64,000 bases of DNA, taken from Mayfieldus sp038317345 (lineage in GTDB: Bacteria > Actinomycetota > Thermoleophilia > Solirubrobacterales > 70-9). The notes beneath the pieces were generated by a model. It was not told the DNA's origin. It worked only from the letters and a program-made list of their open reading frames with translations, and did not search any database. Made by a program: the position numbers and the translations under genes. Shown piece by piece: positions 26,508 to 35,157 of the stretch; position 1 is the first letter of the stretch, and every line of letters begins with the position of its first letter. The DNA lies in assembly GCA_038317345.1 (NCBI GenBank), contig JBBQBH010000003.1, positions 22,663 through 86,662 on the forward strand. Direction: 5' to 3'.

Positions 26508-26670
26508 GATGAGCGATCCCACGGCCGGGTGCGGCTGGGGGCGCGAGTGGGCGAGCAGATCGAGAACGCAGGGCGACGCCTTTGGTGGAGCCAAAGGCAA
26601 GCCCGAGGACGATGAGATGCGATGCCCAGGCGCGTCATCCAGTCGTGCGCGGATCGTGGGATTGCTCATC
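26508..26670 (+). repeat. Palindromic intergenic element, copy A (dnaJ-prmA spacer)
   Basis: 163 bp filling the gap between the dnaJ stop and the prmA start. Outer arms 26508-26523 and 26655-26670 pair over 16 positions with one G-T. A second helix pairs GTGCGGCTGG with CCAGTCGTGC (G-T rich), and a central hairpin has an 8-bp stem GCCTTTGG, loop TGGAG. Conserved unpaired blocks are GAGCAG.TC.AG and CGAGGACG. Wobbles favour the plus strand as the folded strand. The minus strand is open as a 55-codon frame (ATG 26669 to TGA 26502) containing HRISSSSG and CVLDLLAH. Confidence 0.7.
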
Positions 26671-27782
26671 TATCCAAACGCGCGGCGCACACGGGAGAGG
26701 AAGCCCTCCTGCGACGTCTGAAGGTTGTGTGACTCGATCGTGTCGTTGAGCTGTTGCGCCAGGTCACGTTGCTCGTCGCTGAGATTGGCTGGCACGACGA
26801 CGTTCAGCACTACGCGCTGATCGCCGCGCGACCGGCCCCCGAGCGACCGTAGGCCAAGGCCGCGCAGAAGAACCTCGGTGCCTCCCTGGGACCCCGGTGG
26901 CACCGACACGACTCGCTGCCCCTCCAGAGTCTCGACGCTGACCGTGGTGCCAAGCATTGCCACGGTGGCCGACACGTCGACGATCGAGACAAGATCCTCG
27001 CCGTCGCGGTGGAAGCGCTCATCCTCGGCCACCCGCACCTCGACATACAGGTCCCCGGGCCGGCCCCCGGGCTCGCCGGCGTGGCCGGCCCCCGAGATCC
27101 GCAGGCGCTGCCCGTCCTCGATGCCGGGCGGCACCTCGAGGTCGAAGCGTCGGATGCCCGCCTTTCGGCCCGCACCGTTGCACTCCTCGCACGGAGTCTC
27201 GGCGACCCGCCCGTCGCCGCCGCAGGCGTCGCAAGTCGAAGCCCGGACGAGTTGTCCGAAGGCGGTGCGGGAGACGTAGCGAACCTGGCCGTTGCCACCG
27301 CAGCGGTCGCAGGTGCTGATCGGCGTGCCGGGTTCGGCTCCGTTGCCGTTGCAGTGTTCACAGGCCATCACCGCGTCGAAGCTGAGCTCGCGGGCCACCC
27401 CAGTTGCGACCTCCTCGAGCTTCACTTCAACGGTGGCCACGACGTCGCCCCCGCCGGCAGGGCCGCGGGAGAAGCCGAACGGATCTCCGGCGCCAAAGAA
27501 GGCCTGGAAGATGTCCTCGATCGAGCCGAAGCCGGCACTGCGCGGCGCCCAACCGCCGGAGCGCAGCCCCTCGCGGCCGAAGGAATCGTAGGTCTGACGC
27601 CGCCACGGATCGGACAAGACCTCGTACGCCTCCGCAGCTTCCTTGAACTTCTCCTCCGCCTCGGGGTCGTGGGAGTTGACGTCCGGGTGCAGCTCGCGGG
27701 CCAGTCGCCGGAACGCCTTTTTGACCTCCTCCTCGGAGGCCGCCCGCTCGACGCCGAGCACCTCGTAGTAGTCGCGGCTCAT
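26670..27782 (-). CDS. dnaJ: Chaperone protein DnaJ
   Basis: 370 residues from ATG 27782. Hsp40 co-chaperone for DnaK. J domain 1-65 with HPD in RRLARELHPDVNSHD; Gly/Phe-rich segment about 70-110; zinc domain with four CxxCxGxG units (CEHCNGNG, CDRCGGNG, CDACGGDG, CEECNGAG); C-terminal substrate domains (VPPGIEDGQRLRISGAGHAG, VLNVVVPANLS). It follows hrcA, across palindromic element copy B, and precedes prmA, across copy A. Confidence 0.97.
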   Translation of the reverse strand: MSRDYYEVLGVERAASEEEVKKAFRRLARELHPDVNSHDPEAEEKFKEAAEAYEVLSDPWRRQTYDSFGREGLRSGGWAPRSAGFGSIEDIFQAFFGAGDPFGFSRGPAGGGDVVATVEVKLEEVATGVARELSFDAVMACEHCNGNGAEPGTPISTCDRCGGNGQVRYVSRTAFGQLVRASTCDACGGDGRVAETPCEECNGAGRKAGIRRFDLEVPPGIEDGQRLRISGAGHAGEPGGRPGDLYVEVRVAEDERFHRDGEDLVSIVDVSATVAMLGTTVSVETLEGQRVVSVPPGSQGGTEVLLRGLGLRSLGGRSRGDQRVVLNVVVPANLSDEQRDLAQQLNDTIESHNLQTSQEGFLSRVRRAFG

Positions 27783-27784
27783 AC

Positions 27785-27977
27785 GATGGACGGAGTCGGG
27801 GCCGGGTGCCACTGGGGACGGGCGTGGCCGAGCAGCTCGAGGATCTCGCGCTGCGCGCTCGCACGCGCCTTCGGCGCTGGCGCGAGGTGTGGTGACGCCC
27901 CACGAGCGCCCGAGGACGAAGATATGCGACGGGCCACGCCCGTCATCCAGGGGTACGCGGTTTCGGCTTCGTTCATC
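27785..27977 (+). repeat. Palindromic intergenic element, copy B (hrcA-dnaJ spacer)
   Basis: 193 bp, same layout as copies A and C but with a longer central hairpin. The outer arm GATGGACGGAGTCGGG (27785-27800) pairs with the arm ending GCTTCGTTCATC (to 27977), using several G-T pairs. The inner helix GGGCGTGGCC/GGCCACGCCC is perfect. It retains CGCCCGAGGACG and GAGCAGCTCGAGGA. The minus strand is open for 65 codons (27976 to 27779, with ARRISSSSGAR and EILELLGHARPQ), and that frame ends ATGA on the dnaJ start. The left end lies 3 bp from dnaJ; the right end touches the hrcA stop. Confidence 0.7.
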
Positions 27978-28999
27978 TATTCGTAGACCGACTCAAAGTA
28001 GCGCGACAGCTCGCGGGTGGCGTCGCGCACCGAGGCGATCGCCGTCGCGTAGTCCATTCGAAGCGGCCCCACTACGCCCACCGAGCCGAGGTTGCGGTAG
28101 CCGAGCCCGTAGTTGGCGCCCACCACGCTCACCGTGCGCAGCTCGGGCTGGGGGTTCTCGTCGCCGATCCAGAGGAAGACGGACCGCTCGTCGAGCGCCG
28201 AGCGCAGCATGCGCAGCACGCTGGCGCGTCGCTCCAGTGTCCGCATCAGGTGGTCGATGTCGGGTAGATCGCCGAAATGGCTCTCGGAGAGCAGACTCGC
28301 GGCTCCCTCCATGTAGAGCTGCTGCTCGCCCTCCCCCTCGAGCGAGCTGAACGCGGTCCGGATGCTGCTCAGGAACCGCTGCTCAGCCCGGCCGAGCTCG
28401 GGACCAGCGAGCCGACCCGCGATCATCCTCGCTCCGAGACCGAGACCGGAGAGTCGCTCGTTGAGGTACTCCGAGGCCCATTCGACCACGCCGGGGTCCA
28501 CCGGCTCGTCGAAGCTGAAGGTGCGTTTTGTGACCGCGCCTGCCGAACTGATCACGACCACCATCACCACGTTGGGCTGAAGCAGCAGCGCCTCGACGCG
28601 GTGGATGGTCGCGGTGTCCAGCGGCGGCGCCGTGACCAACGCCACCAGGTCGGTCACCTTCGACAGCGCGGCGGTTGTCTCGCGCATCGCGTCGTCGACC
28701 TCGCGACGCATCCTCGACAGCTCCAGCTCCACCCCGGCCCCGCTTGATCGAGGCTCGGAGGCGAGCAGCCCCTCGACATAGGACCGGTAGCCGGAATCGG
28801 TTGGGACGCGGCCGGCGGAGGTGTGCGGGTGAGTCAGGAACCCCGCCACCTCGAGGGCCGAGAGCTCGGCCCGCACAGTGGACGCGCTCCAGATGATCTC
28901 CTTCTTTGTGGCCAGCGCCTTCGAGCCGACGGGCTTTCCGGACTCGAGGTGCTCGTCGACGACGCACTGCAGGATCAGTTCCTGGCGCTTTGTGAGCAT
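27977..28999 (-). CDS. hrcA: Heat-inducible transcription repressor HrcA
   Basis: 340 residues from ATG 28999. N-terminal winged helix (LTKRQELILQCVVDEHLESG, PVGSKALA, IWSASTVRAELSALEVAGFL), HTSAGRVPTDSGYRSYVEGL, and the C-terminal VVGPLRMDYATAIASVR. Normally binds CIRCE operators upstream of heat-shock genes. I found no CIRCE (TTAGCACTC-N9-GAGTGCTAA) in front of this gene, so its operators may be elsewhere. First gene of the hrcA-dnaJ-prmA-era run. Confidence 0.96.
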   Translation of the reverse strand: MLTKRQELILQCVVDEHLESGKPVGSKALATKKEIIWSASTVRAELSALEVAGFLTHPHTSAGRVPTDSGYRSYVEGLLASEPRSSGAGVELELSRMRREVDDAMRETTAALSKVTDLVALVTAPPLDTATIHRVEALLLQPNVVMVVVISSAGAVTKRTFSFDEPVDPGVVEWASEYLNERLSGLGLGARMIAGRLAGPELGRAEQRFLSSIRTAFSSLEGEGEQQLYMEGAASLLSESHFGDLPDIDHLMRTLERRASVLRMLRSALDERSVFLWIGDENPQPELRTVSVVGANYGLGYRNLGSVGVVGPLRMDYATAIASVRDATRELSRYFESVYE

Positions 29000-29056
29000 G
29001 CCTAGATTCTAAGAGGCGGGCATCGGGTGCCTGCCGCACCACCCGCGGCCAGTGGC

Positions 29057-29449
29057 CTAGAGCTCTACTTCGGCCTCGGCATTTCGAATCACCCGTTTGT
29101 CACCTTGCTTCGCGACGCATTCCGTGAGGATGCGATTTCCGTCTACTTCCTTGATCTCGCCTGAGACGACGATCTCCTGCTCCGGTATGCCCATGCCCCG
29201 GAACTCGACCGAGAGCCGCTTCAGGGCGCGCGGGTCGCCGTCAGCGAGGTTGGCGTTCGCACGGGCGACCAGGGCCATCATGTAGAGGCCGTGGAGGATG
29301 TTGCCCGGCAGGCCCACCGCGTTGGCGAACTCGGGATCGATGTGGATCGGATTGAAGTCCCCCGAGGCGCCGGCGTAGCGATGCGGCAGGTACTTGTCCG
29401 GGGTCTCCTTCAGCTCCGGTATCGGGTCGCCCGGCTTCAGATCGGCCAA
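29057..29449 (-). CDS. MaoC-like (R)-hydratase/dehydratase, HadB-type
   Basis: 130 residues from TTG 29449, 1 nt after the stop of the HadA-type gene. Hot-dog fold with the hydratase signature YAGASGDFNPIHIDPEFA (catalytic Asp and His), then LPGNILHGLYMMALV. Dehydrates 3-hydroxyacyl thioesters. The pair resembles mycobacterial HadA/HadB (Rv0635/Rv0636), which act as a heterodimer in fatty-acid elongation. Confidence 0.9.
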   Translation of the reverse strand: MADLKPGDPIPELKETPDKYLPHRYAGASGDFNPIHIDPEFANAVGLPGNILHGLYMMALVARANANLADGDPRALKRLSVEFRGMGIPEQEIVVSGEIKEVDGNRILTECVAKQGDKRVIRNAEAEVEL

Positions 29450-29450
29450 T

Positions 29451-29891
29451 TCAGACCCCCCTCACGATGTTGGTCCAGATGCCGCGCACGGTCCCCTGGC
29501 CGTCTTGATTGACCGACTCCGACTCGAATACGTAGAAGCCCTTGTCGTCCTTCTGGAAGACGTCGGTGAGGCTCGCGGTCGTCGTGATCTCGTCACCCGA
29601 GCAGACCGGCTCGCCCCAGATGAATTCCTGGCCGCCGTGCACCATGGTCGCGAAGTTGATTCCCACCTCGGGGTCGACGATCCCGGGCGCGATCGCCGGG
29701 GCGCTGTAGACGACGCAGAACATCGGCGGCGCGACGACATCTCGGAAGCCGGCCGCCACCGCCGCCTCGCGATCGTGATGAACCGGGTTCGCGGCGCCGA
29801 TCACGTTCGCGAACTCGCGGATCTTCTCGCGCCCCGCCTGGTAGACGACCGGCGACCATTGCTTCCCGACTGCGTCCTTCGAGACTGGCAT
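29451..29891 (-). CDS. FAS1-like dehydratase / MaoC N-terminal domain protein, HadA-type
   Basis: 146 residues from ATG 29891 (open frame to 29954). Hot-dog fold: GREKIREFANVIGAANPVHH, AAVAAGFRDVVAPPMF, ATMVHGGQEFIWGEPV and ITTTASLTDVFQKDDKGFYVF. HadA subunits bind substrate and partner with a HadB-type catalytic subunit, here the next gene. It probably forms a two-gene unit upstream of nothing else on this strand. Exact acyl substrate unknown. Confidence 0.87.
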   Translation of the reverse strand: MPVSKDAVGKQWSPVVYQAGREKIREFANVIGAANPVHHDREAAVAAGFRDVVAPPMFCVVYSAPAIAPGIVDPEVGINFATMVHGGQEFIWGEPVCSGDEITTTASLTDVFQKDDKGFYVFESESVNQDGQGTVRGIWTNIVRGV

Positions 29892-30040
29892 CGCGGCGGC
29901 GGATTCTAAACGGGCCGATTGCGGCCGGGCCGTCGATCCAGGCGACCTTGTCATTCCCCAAACCGCTGGTAGGTTGGCCGGGAGCGCGAGGTCATTAAAG
30001 AAGCTTGGCCGTCGGCCGAGCGCGAACCCACATTGATTCC

Positions 30041-30361
30041 ATGATCATCACGACGATGAACGACCTGCCCGGCTACACGATCGACGAGGTGCTGGGAGAG
30101 GTCTTCGGGCTCACCGTGAGGTCGCGCAACCTCGGCTCCCAGATCGGTGCGACGCTGAAGTCGCTGCGGGGCGGCGAGCTGAAGGGGATGACCAAAATGC
30201 TCGCCGAGGGCCGTGCGCACGCCACCGAGCGCCTGGTCGAGGAGGCGGAGGGCAAGGGCGCGGACGCGATCATCGCCTTTCGCTTCGACACCTCCGAGTT
30301 GGGCACCACCTGGACCGAGATCTGCGCCTACGGCACCGCGGTCAAGGCCACCAAGGCCTAG
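30041..30361 (+). CDS. YbjQ/UPF0145 family protein
   Basis: 106 residues from ATG 30041. Short alpha/beta YbjQ (heavy-metal-binding domain) family: YTIDEVLGEVFGLTVRSRN, GATLKSLRGGELKGMTKML, AEGKGADAIIAFRFDTSEL and CAYGTAVKATK. The biochemical role is unproved; the family forms pentamers. Divergent from the hydratase pair; the 149-bp gap between them has no other gene. Confidence 0.9.
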   Translation: MIITTMNDLPGYTIDEVLGEVFGLTVRSRNLGSQIGATLKSLRGGELKGMTKMLAEGRAHATERLVEEAEGKGADAIIAFRFDTSELGTTWTEICAYGTAVKATKA

Positions 30362-30385
30362 CAGCAGACCTGCCAAGCTCTGGGC

Positions 30386-30664
30386 ATGAAGGAGGCGCCG
30401 CCGCGCTGGTGGTCGATGCGCCGGGCCCAGAACCGCAAGCCCGCCACCTATCGCTGCCCGCTGTGCGGCAACTTCCTGCCGGCGCTCAGCGAGCACATGC
30501 TGATCGCACCCGAGGGCGACACGAGCCGGCGCCGTCACGCCCACAGCCGCTGCGTGATGCGCGCCCGCGAGGCTGGCCGGCTCAGGACCCGTGACGAGTG
30601 GCGGAGCACCCAGCCGCGCCCTCCCTCCCTCTGGCGCCGGCTGCTGCGGCGATCGTCCGGCTAG
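30386..30664 (+). CDS. Hypothetical small basic protein with possible zinc site
   Basis: 92 residues from ATG 30386, 24 nt after the YbjQ stop, so probably co-transcribed. Contains CPLCGNFLPALSEHMLI followed by HAHSRC, a C-x2-C ... H-x-H-x2-C layout that could bind zinc. Both ends are rich in Arg and Trp (RWWSMRRAQNRK; WRRLLRRSSG). No family recognised. The stop overlaps the convergent NTF2-like gene by 4 nt. Confidence 0.65.
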   Translation: MKEAPPRWWSMRRAQNRKPATYRCPLCGNFLPALSEHMLIAPEGDTSRRRHAHSRCVMRAREAGRLRTRDEWRSTQPRPPSLWRRLLRRSSG

Positions 30665-31089
30665 GACTCCGTCGCAGCGTGCTCTTCCCCAGCCCGCGCC
30701 ACTTCGAGGGCCTGCTCGCGATCGGCGTAGAGGTGCAACCGCGTCGCCTGCCCGTTTCGATACTCGAGCAGGTAGAAAACGCGCATCTCCACCTCCACCC
30801 CGCTCCCTTTGCCCACCCCGCGCTGCACCACCGACATCAAAACGTGGTGCTCGCCCACGGGCTCCAAAGCCTCCCCCCCGAGCTCGAAGCTCTCCCAGGC
30901 CTCGAGCCACCGGCTTATCCAGGGCAGATAGCCGTCGCGACCCCTGAAGTGCGCGGGGTTCGGCAGTTCGGGAGGACTGAACACCTCGACATCGGGGTCC
31001 AGGAGGTTCAAGAACGTCTCGATATCACCCTGCCGAAAGGCCTCGAGCCCCTGACGGGCAATGGCCATGTTCCGGTCCTGCTCACTCAT
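30661..31089 (-). CDS. SnoaL-like/NTF2-fold protein
   Basis: 142 residues from ATG 31089; start overlaps the lepA stop by 8 nt. Cone-shaped NTF2 fold: MAIARQGLEAFRQGDIETFL, LDPDVEVFSPP, FRGRDGYLPWISRWLEAWE and FYLLEYRNGQATRLHLYAD. Members are isomerases, cyclases or binding proteins; no specific active site is clear. Convergent with the small zinc-ribbon-like gene. Confidence 0.85.
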   Translation of the reverse strand: MSEQDRNMAIARQGLEAFRQGDIETFLNLLDPDVEVFSPPELPNPAHFRGRDGYLPWISRWLEAWESFELGGEALEPVGEHHVLMSVVQRGVGKGSGVEVEMRVFYLLEYRNGQATRLHLYADREQALEVARAGEEHAATES

Positions 31090-32875
31090 CGATCTCGAGC
31101 ACGGCCAGGAACGCCTCCTGCGGCACCTCGACCGAACCGACCTGCTTCATCCGCTTCTTACCCTTCTTCTGCTTCTCCAACAGCTTTCGCTTGCGGGTCA
31201 CGTCGCCACCGTAGAGCTTCGCCGTCACGTCCTTGCGCAGCGCCTTGACCGTCTCGCGGGCAAGCACTCGCGAGCCGACCGCGGCCTGAACGGGGATGTC
31301 GAAGAGCTGGCGCGGGATCGTTTTTTGGAGCCGCTCGACCAGCGCCCGACCGGCGTCGTAGGACCTGTCGCGATGGACGATCTGGCTCAGCGCGTCGACG
31401 GTCTCGCCGGCCAGGACGACGTCGAGCTTGACCAGGTCGGAGGGCCTGTTGCCGATCGGCTCGTAGTCGAGCGAGGCGTAGCCGCGGGTCGAGGACTTGA
31501 GCAGGTCGAAGAAGTCGAGCACGATCTCGGCCAGCGGCAGGTCGTAGCGGATCTGCACCCGCTGCGGCGAGAGGTAGTGGATGTCGACGTGTTCTCCGCG
31601 GCGCCCCTGACAGAGCTCCATCACGGCGCCCACGTAATCGACTGGAGCGATGATCGTGGCGCGGATATAGGGCTCGCGGATCTCTCCGATCGAGGCCGGG
31701 TCGGGCATCTCGGTGGGGCTGCGCACGTCGACTTTCTCGCCGCCGATCAGCAGCACCTCGTAGCGGACGTTGGGGGTGGTCGCAAGCAGCTCGAGGTCGT
31801 ATTCGCGCTCCAGGCGCTCGCGCACGATGTCCATGTGAAGCAGTCCGAGAAAGCCGCAGCGAAACCCGAAGCCAAGCGCCTGCGAGGTCTCCGGCTCATA
31901 GGAGAGCGCCGCGTCGTTCAGCGACAGGCGGTCGAGGGCGTCGCGTAGGTCCTCGTAGCGGTCGGTGTCGATCGGATACAGCCCGCAGAAGACCATCGGC
32001 TTCACCTCGCGGTAGCCGGGCAGAGCTTCGACCGCTCGCCGATCGCGATCGGTCAGGGTGTCTCCTACGCGTAGCCGCGCCACGTCCTTGATTCCGGTGA
32101 TCACGTAGCCGACCTCGCCGGCCGACAGCCCCGGGGCCGGGCGCATCTCGGGGGTGAAGAAGCCGATGTCGTCGATCTCCGCCTCGGTCCCGTTCTGCAT
32201 GGCGACTATCTGGCCTCGCTTCGAGAACTTCCCGTCGACCATTCGCACGTAGGCGACGACGCCCCGGTACTGGTCGAACTCGGAGTCGAAGATCAGCGCC
32301 CGCGGAGGAGCCCCCTGGTCCCCCGCAGGGGGCGGGATCCGCTCGACGATCGCCTCCAGCACCTCCAAGACTCCTTCGCCGGTCTTCGCCGAGATCCGGT
32401 GAATCTCCCCCGTGTCGCCGCCGAGCAGATCGGAGATCTCGCCGGCGACCCGATCCGGCTCGGCCCCCGGCAAGTCGACCTTGTTGATCACCGGGATCAG
32501 CTCCAAACCGCTCTCGATCGCCATGTAGGTGTTGGCGACCGTCTGCGCCTCCACTCCCTGCGCTGCGTCGACGACCAGCAGCGCGCCCTCGCAAGCGGCC
32601 AGGCTGCGCGAGACCTCATAGGAGAAGTCGACGTGGCCGGGGGTGTCGATCAGATGCAGGTGGTAGGTCTGGCCGTCGAAGGCGCGGTACTCGACCCTTA
32701 CCGCCTGCGCCTTGATCGTGATCCCCCGCTCACGCTCCAGATCCATCGAGTCGAGCACCTGGGCGCGCATCTTGCTCGGGTCGATTGCTCCGGTTATCTC
32801 CAGGATGCGATCGGCCAGCGTCGACTTGCCGTGGTCGATGTGGGCGATGATCGAGAAGTTACGGATTCGCTCCAT
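31082..32875 (-). CDS. lepA: Elongation factor 4 (LepA)
   Basis: 597 residues from ATG 32875 (open extension to 32917). Translational GTPase that back-translocates stalled ribosomes. G1 AHIDHGKST, GITIKAQAV, G3 DTPGHVDF, G4 NKVDLPGA; domain V and the LepA-specific C-terminal domain (GYASLDYEPIGNRPSDLVKL, RVLARETVKALRKDVTAKLYGGD split by normal spacing). Full length. Confidence 0.98.
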   Translation of the reverse strand: MERIRNFSIIAHIDHGKSTLADRILEITGAIDPSKMRAQVLDSMDLERERGITIKAQAVRVEYRAFDGQTYHLHLIDTPGHVDFSYEVSRSLAACEGALLVVDAAQGVEAQTVANTYMAIESGLELIPVINKVDLPGAEPDRVAGEISDLLGGDTGEIHRISAKTGEGVLEVLEAIVERIPPPAGDQGAPPRALIFDSEFDQYRGVVAYVRMVDGKFSKRGQIVAMQNGTEAEIDDIGFFTPEMRPAPGLSAGEVGYVITGIKDVARLRVGDTLTDRDRRAVEALPGYREVKPMVFCGLYPIDTDRYEDLRDALDRLSLNDAALSYEPETSQALGFGFRCGFLGLLHMDIVRERLEREYDLELLATTPNVRYEVLLIGGEKVDVRSPTEMPDPASIGEIREPYIRATIIAPVDYVGAVMELCQGRRGEHVDIHYLSPQRVQIRYDLPLAEIVLDFFDLLKSSTRGYASLDYEPIGNRPSDLVKLDVVLAGETVDALSQIVHRDRSYDAGRALVERLQKTIPRQLFDIPVQAAVGSRVLARETVKALRKDVTAKLYGGDVTRKRKLLEKQKKGKKRMKQVGSVEVPQEAFLAVLEIDE

Positions 32876-32924
32876 TTCGAATCGCCAGTATGGCGAGGGC
32901 GCCGCGGCGCCCTCCACCCCAACC

Positions 32925-35081
32925 TCAGGAGCGCGAGCTGCGCTGCCGTTCGACGCGGCGACGGATGGCCTCGGAGCGTCCCAGCTTGGGTGAGCGGTCT
33001 CTCACGCCGGCGGCACGAGGCCGCTCGAGGCGAAAGACGACGATCTGCTTCACACGAATCACCGGCCTCGCCCTCGGGTCGTCGGCCAGGCAGTGGCTCT
33101 TTCCCGACTCCCAGGGCTTGAATCCGCCGGTGGTGAGCACGAACCCATAGCCGCCCGCCGCGAGCGCCGCGCGCCAGCGCCGGCAGCCGCTGATCTGGGT
33201 GAAGCCGGCATCGCTGCGAGGACGCCCGACGAAATTGACCCGATTGGAGAGGTCGCGGCCGACCAGCGGGTACTGAATCGGGACCGTGGTGGCTATGCGT
33301 TGCGCGTGCATGCTGCTGGCCCATTTGAATGCGGCGTCGAGACCGGCCGACCTGAAGCCGCGGCCGTCGTAGCGATGGCTGAGATATGAACGCTGCAGGA
33401 ACCAGCCACCGAGCAGCAGGAAACCCATCGCCGCACCTGATGCAGCGAGGGGCCCGATCCGCAAACGCAGGCGTGAGATTCGCGGACCAAGTCGTGGTAG
33501 GTCGGCCGACCGCAGCAAGGGAATGCAGAGGGCGGCAATCACGGCGATGTCCGCGAGGACGAGGTATGGCGAGTGCCAATGCTTGCTGGAACGATCGCTG
33601 GCGATCAGGAGGACCGCCAGCAACGCTCCGAGCCCTATCCGCCCGCGGCGCGACTCTGCGGCAGGAGCCAGCGGCACCAAGACCAGGGCGAGGATCAGAG
33701 CCGGGGTGAGGTGGCGAAGGCTGGAGGCGAACCCGTCAGGCGTCCCCGGCTGGCCCTCGGCGGAGGTGCCGTCAAGAAGGTATGCGACCACTCCCGCCGC
33801 AGCGGCGAATGCGATCAGCTTCAGGTGGGGCTTGGCCTTGACCAGACAGAGGACGATCGCCCCCGCCGCCGCGAGCAGGACGAGCGGCCACAGTTCGCCG
33901 AGGCGATGGCTGAGGGCCGGCTCGAACCAATCGCTCCAGACCTTCCCGTTCCCGATGTAGTGCACGACCGAGAACTGCGGCCTTCCGCCGAGGCCCTGCT
34001 CGGGGCCGTCGAGGCGCAGGGGGCCGACCGCCTTGAACCAGGGCAGCGGATTGCCGGCTACCGCCACGTTTCGCACGTACCAGAATGCGCAACCCGCGAG
34101 CAGGGGGGCCCCGAAGGCGATCGACGCCCGCCACCGCTGGCCCGCCGCGTACAGCACCGGCACTCCGATCAACAGCGCCCCCGCCGGGGCGACAAAGCTC
34201 AGCTTCGTTCCCGCGGCCAGACCGACGGCGACTCCGGCGATCGCAAGCGCCCCGAAGCCGGGGCGGCGCAGCCTTCCGGCGGTCGCCCCGTTGACGAGCA
34301 TCGCCGCCGCGGCGAGCAGGAAGAACAGCCCCAGCGTGTCGTTGCGGGCCTCGCCCGCCTGATCGGCCAACACACCGGCGTCGAGAAGGACCGCAACCGC
34401 GGCGACCGTCCAGGCGCCCTTGCCGTACGGCCGACCGATGCACCAGGCGGCGACCAGGCAACCGCCTAACCAGAGCAGGTTGAGCAGCGGCGACAGGAAA
34501 TCCCGGTGGGTGAAGACCATCCCGACCCCGTGCAGTAGCTCGGAGTTCTGGGGGTAGAACCACGCGAGGTAGCGGGGCGAGACGTAGGCGAAGCCCACCG
34601 ATGACCCGGTCTGCGCAAAGTGCGCCGCGAACGGCATGTGGTACCAGTTCGAGTCGTAGCTGGTGATCCCGGCGTGCAGAGCGGCGACGGTTCCAATCGA
34701 CCAGTGGACGATCACGATCGCCGCGATCGCAATCGCCACAGGGCGGGCCCAGCTTCCCTGCTCGGGCGCCGGCGGGAATTGCCCGGTCTTCCGTGGCGGC
34801 CGAACGGCGACTCGCAAACCCAATCCGACCGCCAAACACGCGGCCGCCAGCGCGACTCGCTCCAGCATTCCGACGGTCCCGACCAGCTCAGCGATCCAGA
34901 TCAGCAGGGCGAGCGTGATGACCGCATCGGCGAGGCGAGCCGGAAGTCCTGACCAGCCCGCGAGCAGGCGGCTGCGCACCCGGGCGGCGCCGAGGCCGAG
35001 CGCCCAAATACTGGCCAGCAGCGCGGCGGCGCCGAGAAGGTAGGCAGGGGCGTCGAGCATCAGTGTCGAATTCTCGGCCAT
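32925..35081 (-). CDS. Polytopic membrane protein, possible GT-C glycosyltransferase (paralog 1)
   Basis: 718 residues from ATG 35081. About 13 membrane helices; a long outer loop near residues 135-185 reads SYDSNWYHMPFAAHFAQ and FYPQNSELLHG. The C-terminal soluble part holds DAAFKWASSMHAQRIAT and LSNRVNFVG, then a basic tail. The architecture resembles lipid-linked-sugar transferases, but no DxD-type first-loop motif is certain, so function is open. The protein at 39927-42005 shares the same blocks. The two flank a GH92 mannosidase, a GT39-like enzyme and GtrA. Confidence 0.75.
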   Translation of the reverse strand: MAENSTLMLDAPAYLLGAAALLASIWALGLGAARVRSRLLAGWSGLPARLADAVITLALLIWIAELVGTVGMLERVALAAACLAVGLGLRVAVRPPRKTGQFPPAPEQGSWARPVAIAIAAIVIVHWSIGTVAALHAGITSYDSNWYHMPFAAHFAQTGSSVGFAYVSPRYLAWFYPQNSELLHGVGMVFTHRDFLSPLLNLLWLGGCLVAAWCIGRPYGKGAWTVAAVAVLLDAGVLADQAGEARNDTLGLFFLLAAAAMLVNGATAGRLRRPGFGALAIAGVAVGLAAGTKLSFVAPAGALLIGVPVLYAAGQRWRASIAFGAPLLAGCAFWYVRNVAVAGNPLPWFKAVGPLRLDGPEQGLGGRPQFSVVHYIGNGKVWSDWFEPALSHRLGELWPLVLLAAAGAIVLCLVKAKPHLKLIAFAAAAGVVAYLLDGTSAEGQPGTPDGFASSLRHLTPALILALVLVPLAPAAESRRGRIGLGALLAVLLIASDRSSKHWHSPYLVLADIAVIAALCIPLLRSADLPRLGPRISRLRLRIGPLAASGAAMGFLLLGGWFLQRSYLSHRYDGRGFRSAGLDAAFKWASSMHAQRIATTVPIQYPLVGRDLSNRVNFVGRPRSDAGFTQISGCRRWRAALAAGGYGFVLTTGGFKPWESGKSHCLADDPRARPVIRVKQIVVFRLERPRAAGVRDRSPKLGRSEAIRRRVERQRSSRS

Positions 35082-35157
35082 GCGTTCAACAGGCGCTCAG
35101 GGAATCATTCCGGCCTGCGACAGCAACTGACCCGAGGGGCTGGGGTTGGAGGGGTGC

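Noticed and set aside
26508..26670. Known riboswitch or IS200/IS605-type end
   Set aside because: Conserved blocks do not match cobalamin, SAM, c-di-GMP, c-di-AMP, fluoride or guanidine riboswitch cores that I know, and no transposase is near any copy.
29000..29056. Possible CIRCE operator before hrcA
   Set aside because: No TTAGCACTC/GAGTGCTAA-like inverted repeat in the spacer.
29951..30910. 319-codon minus-strand frame over YbjQ and the small zinc-type gene
   Set aside because: Low-complexity Arg/Ala/Gly shadow; the plus-strand genes have better evidence.
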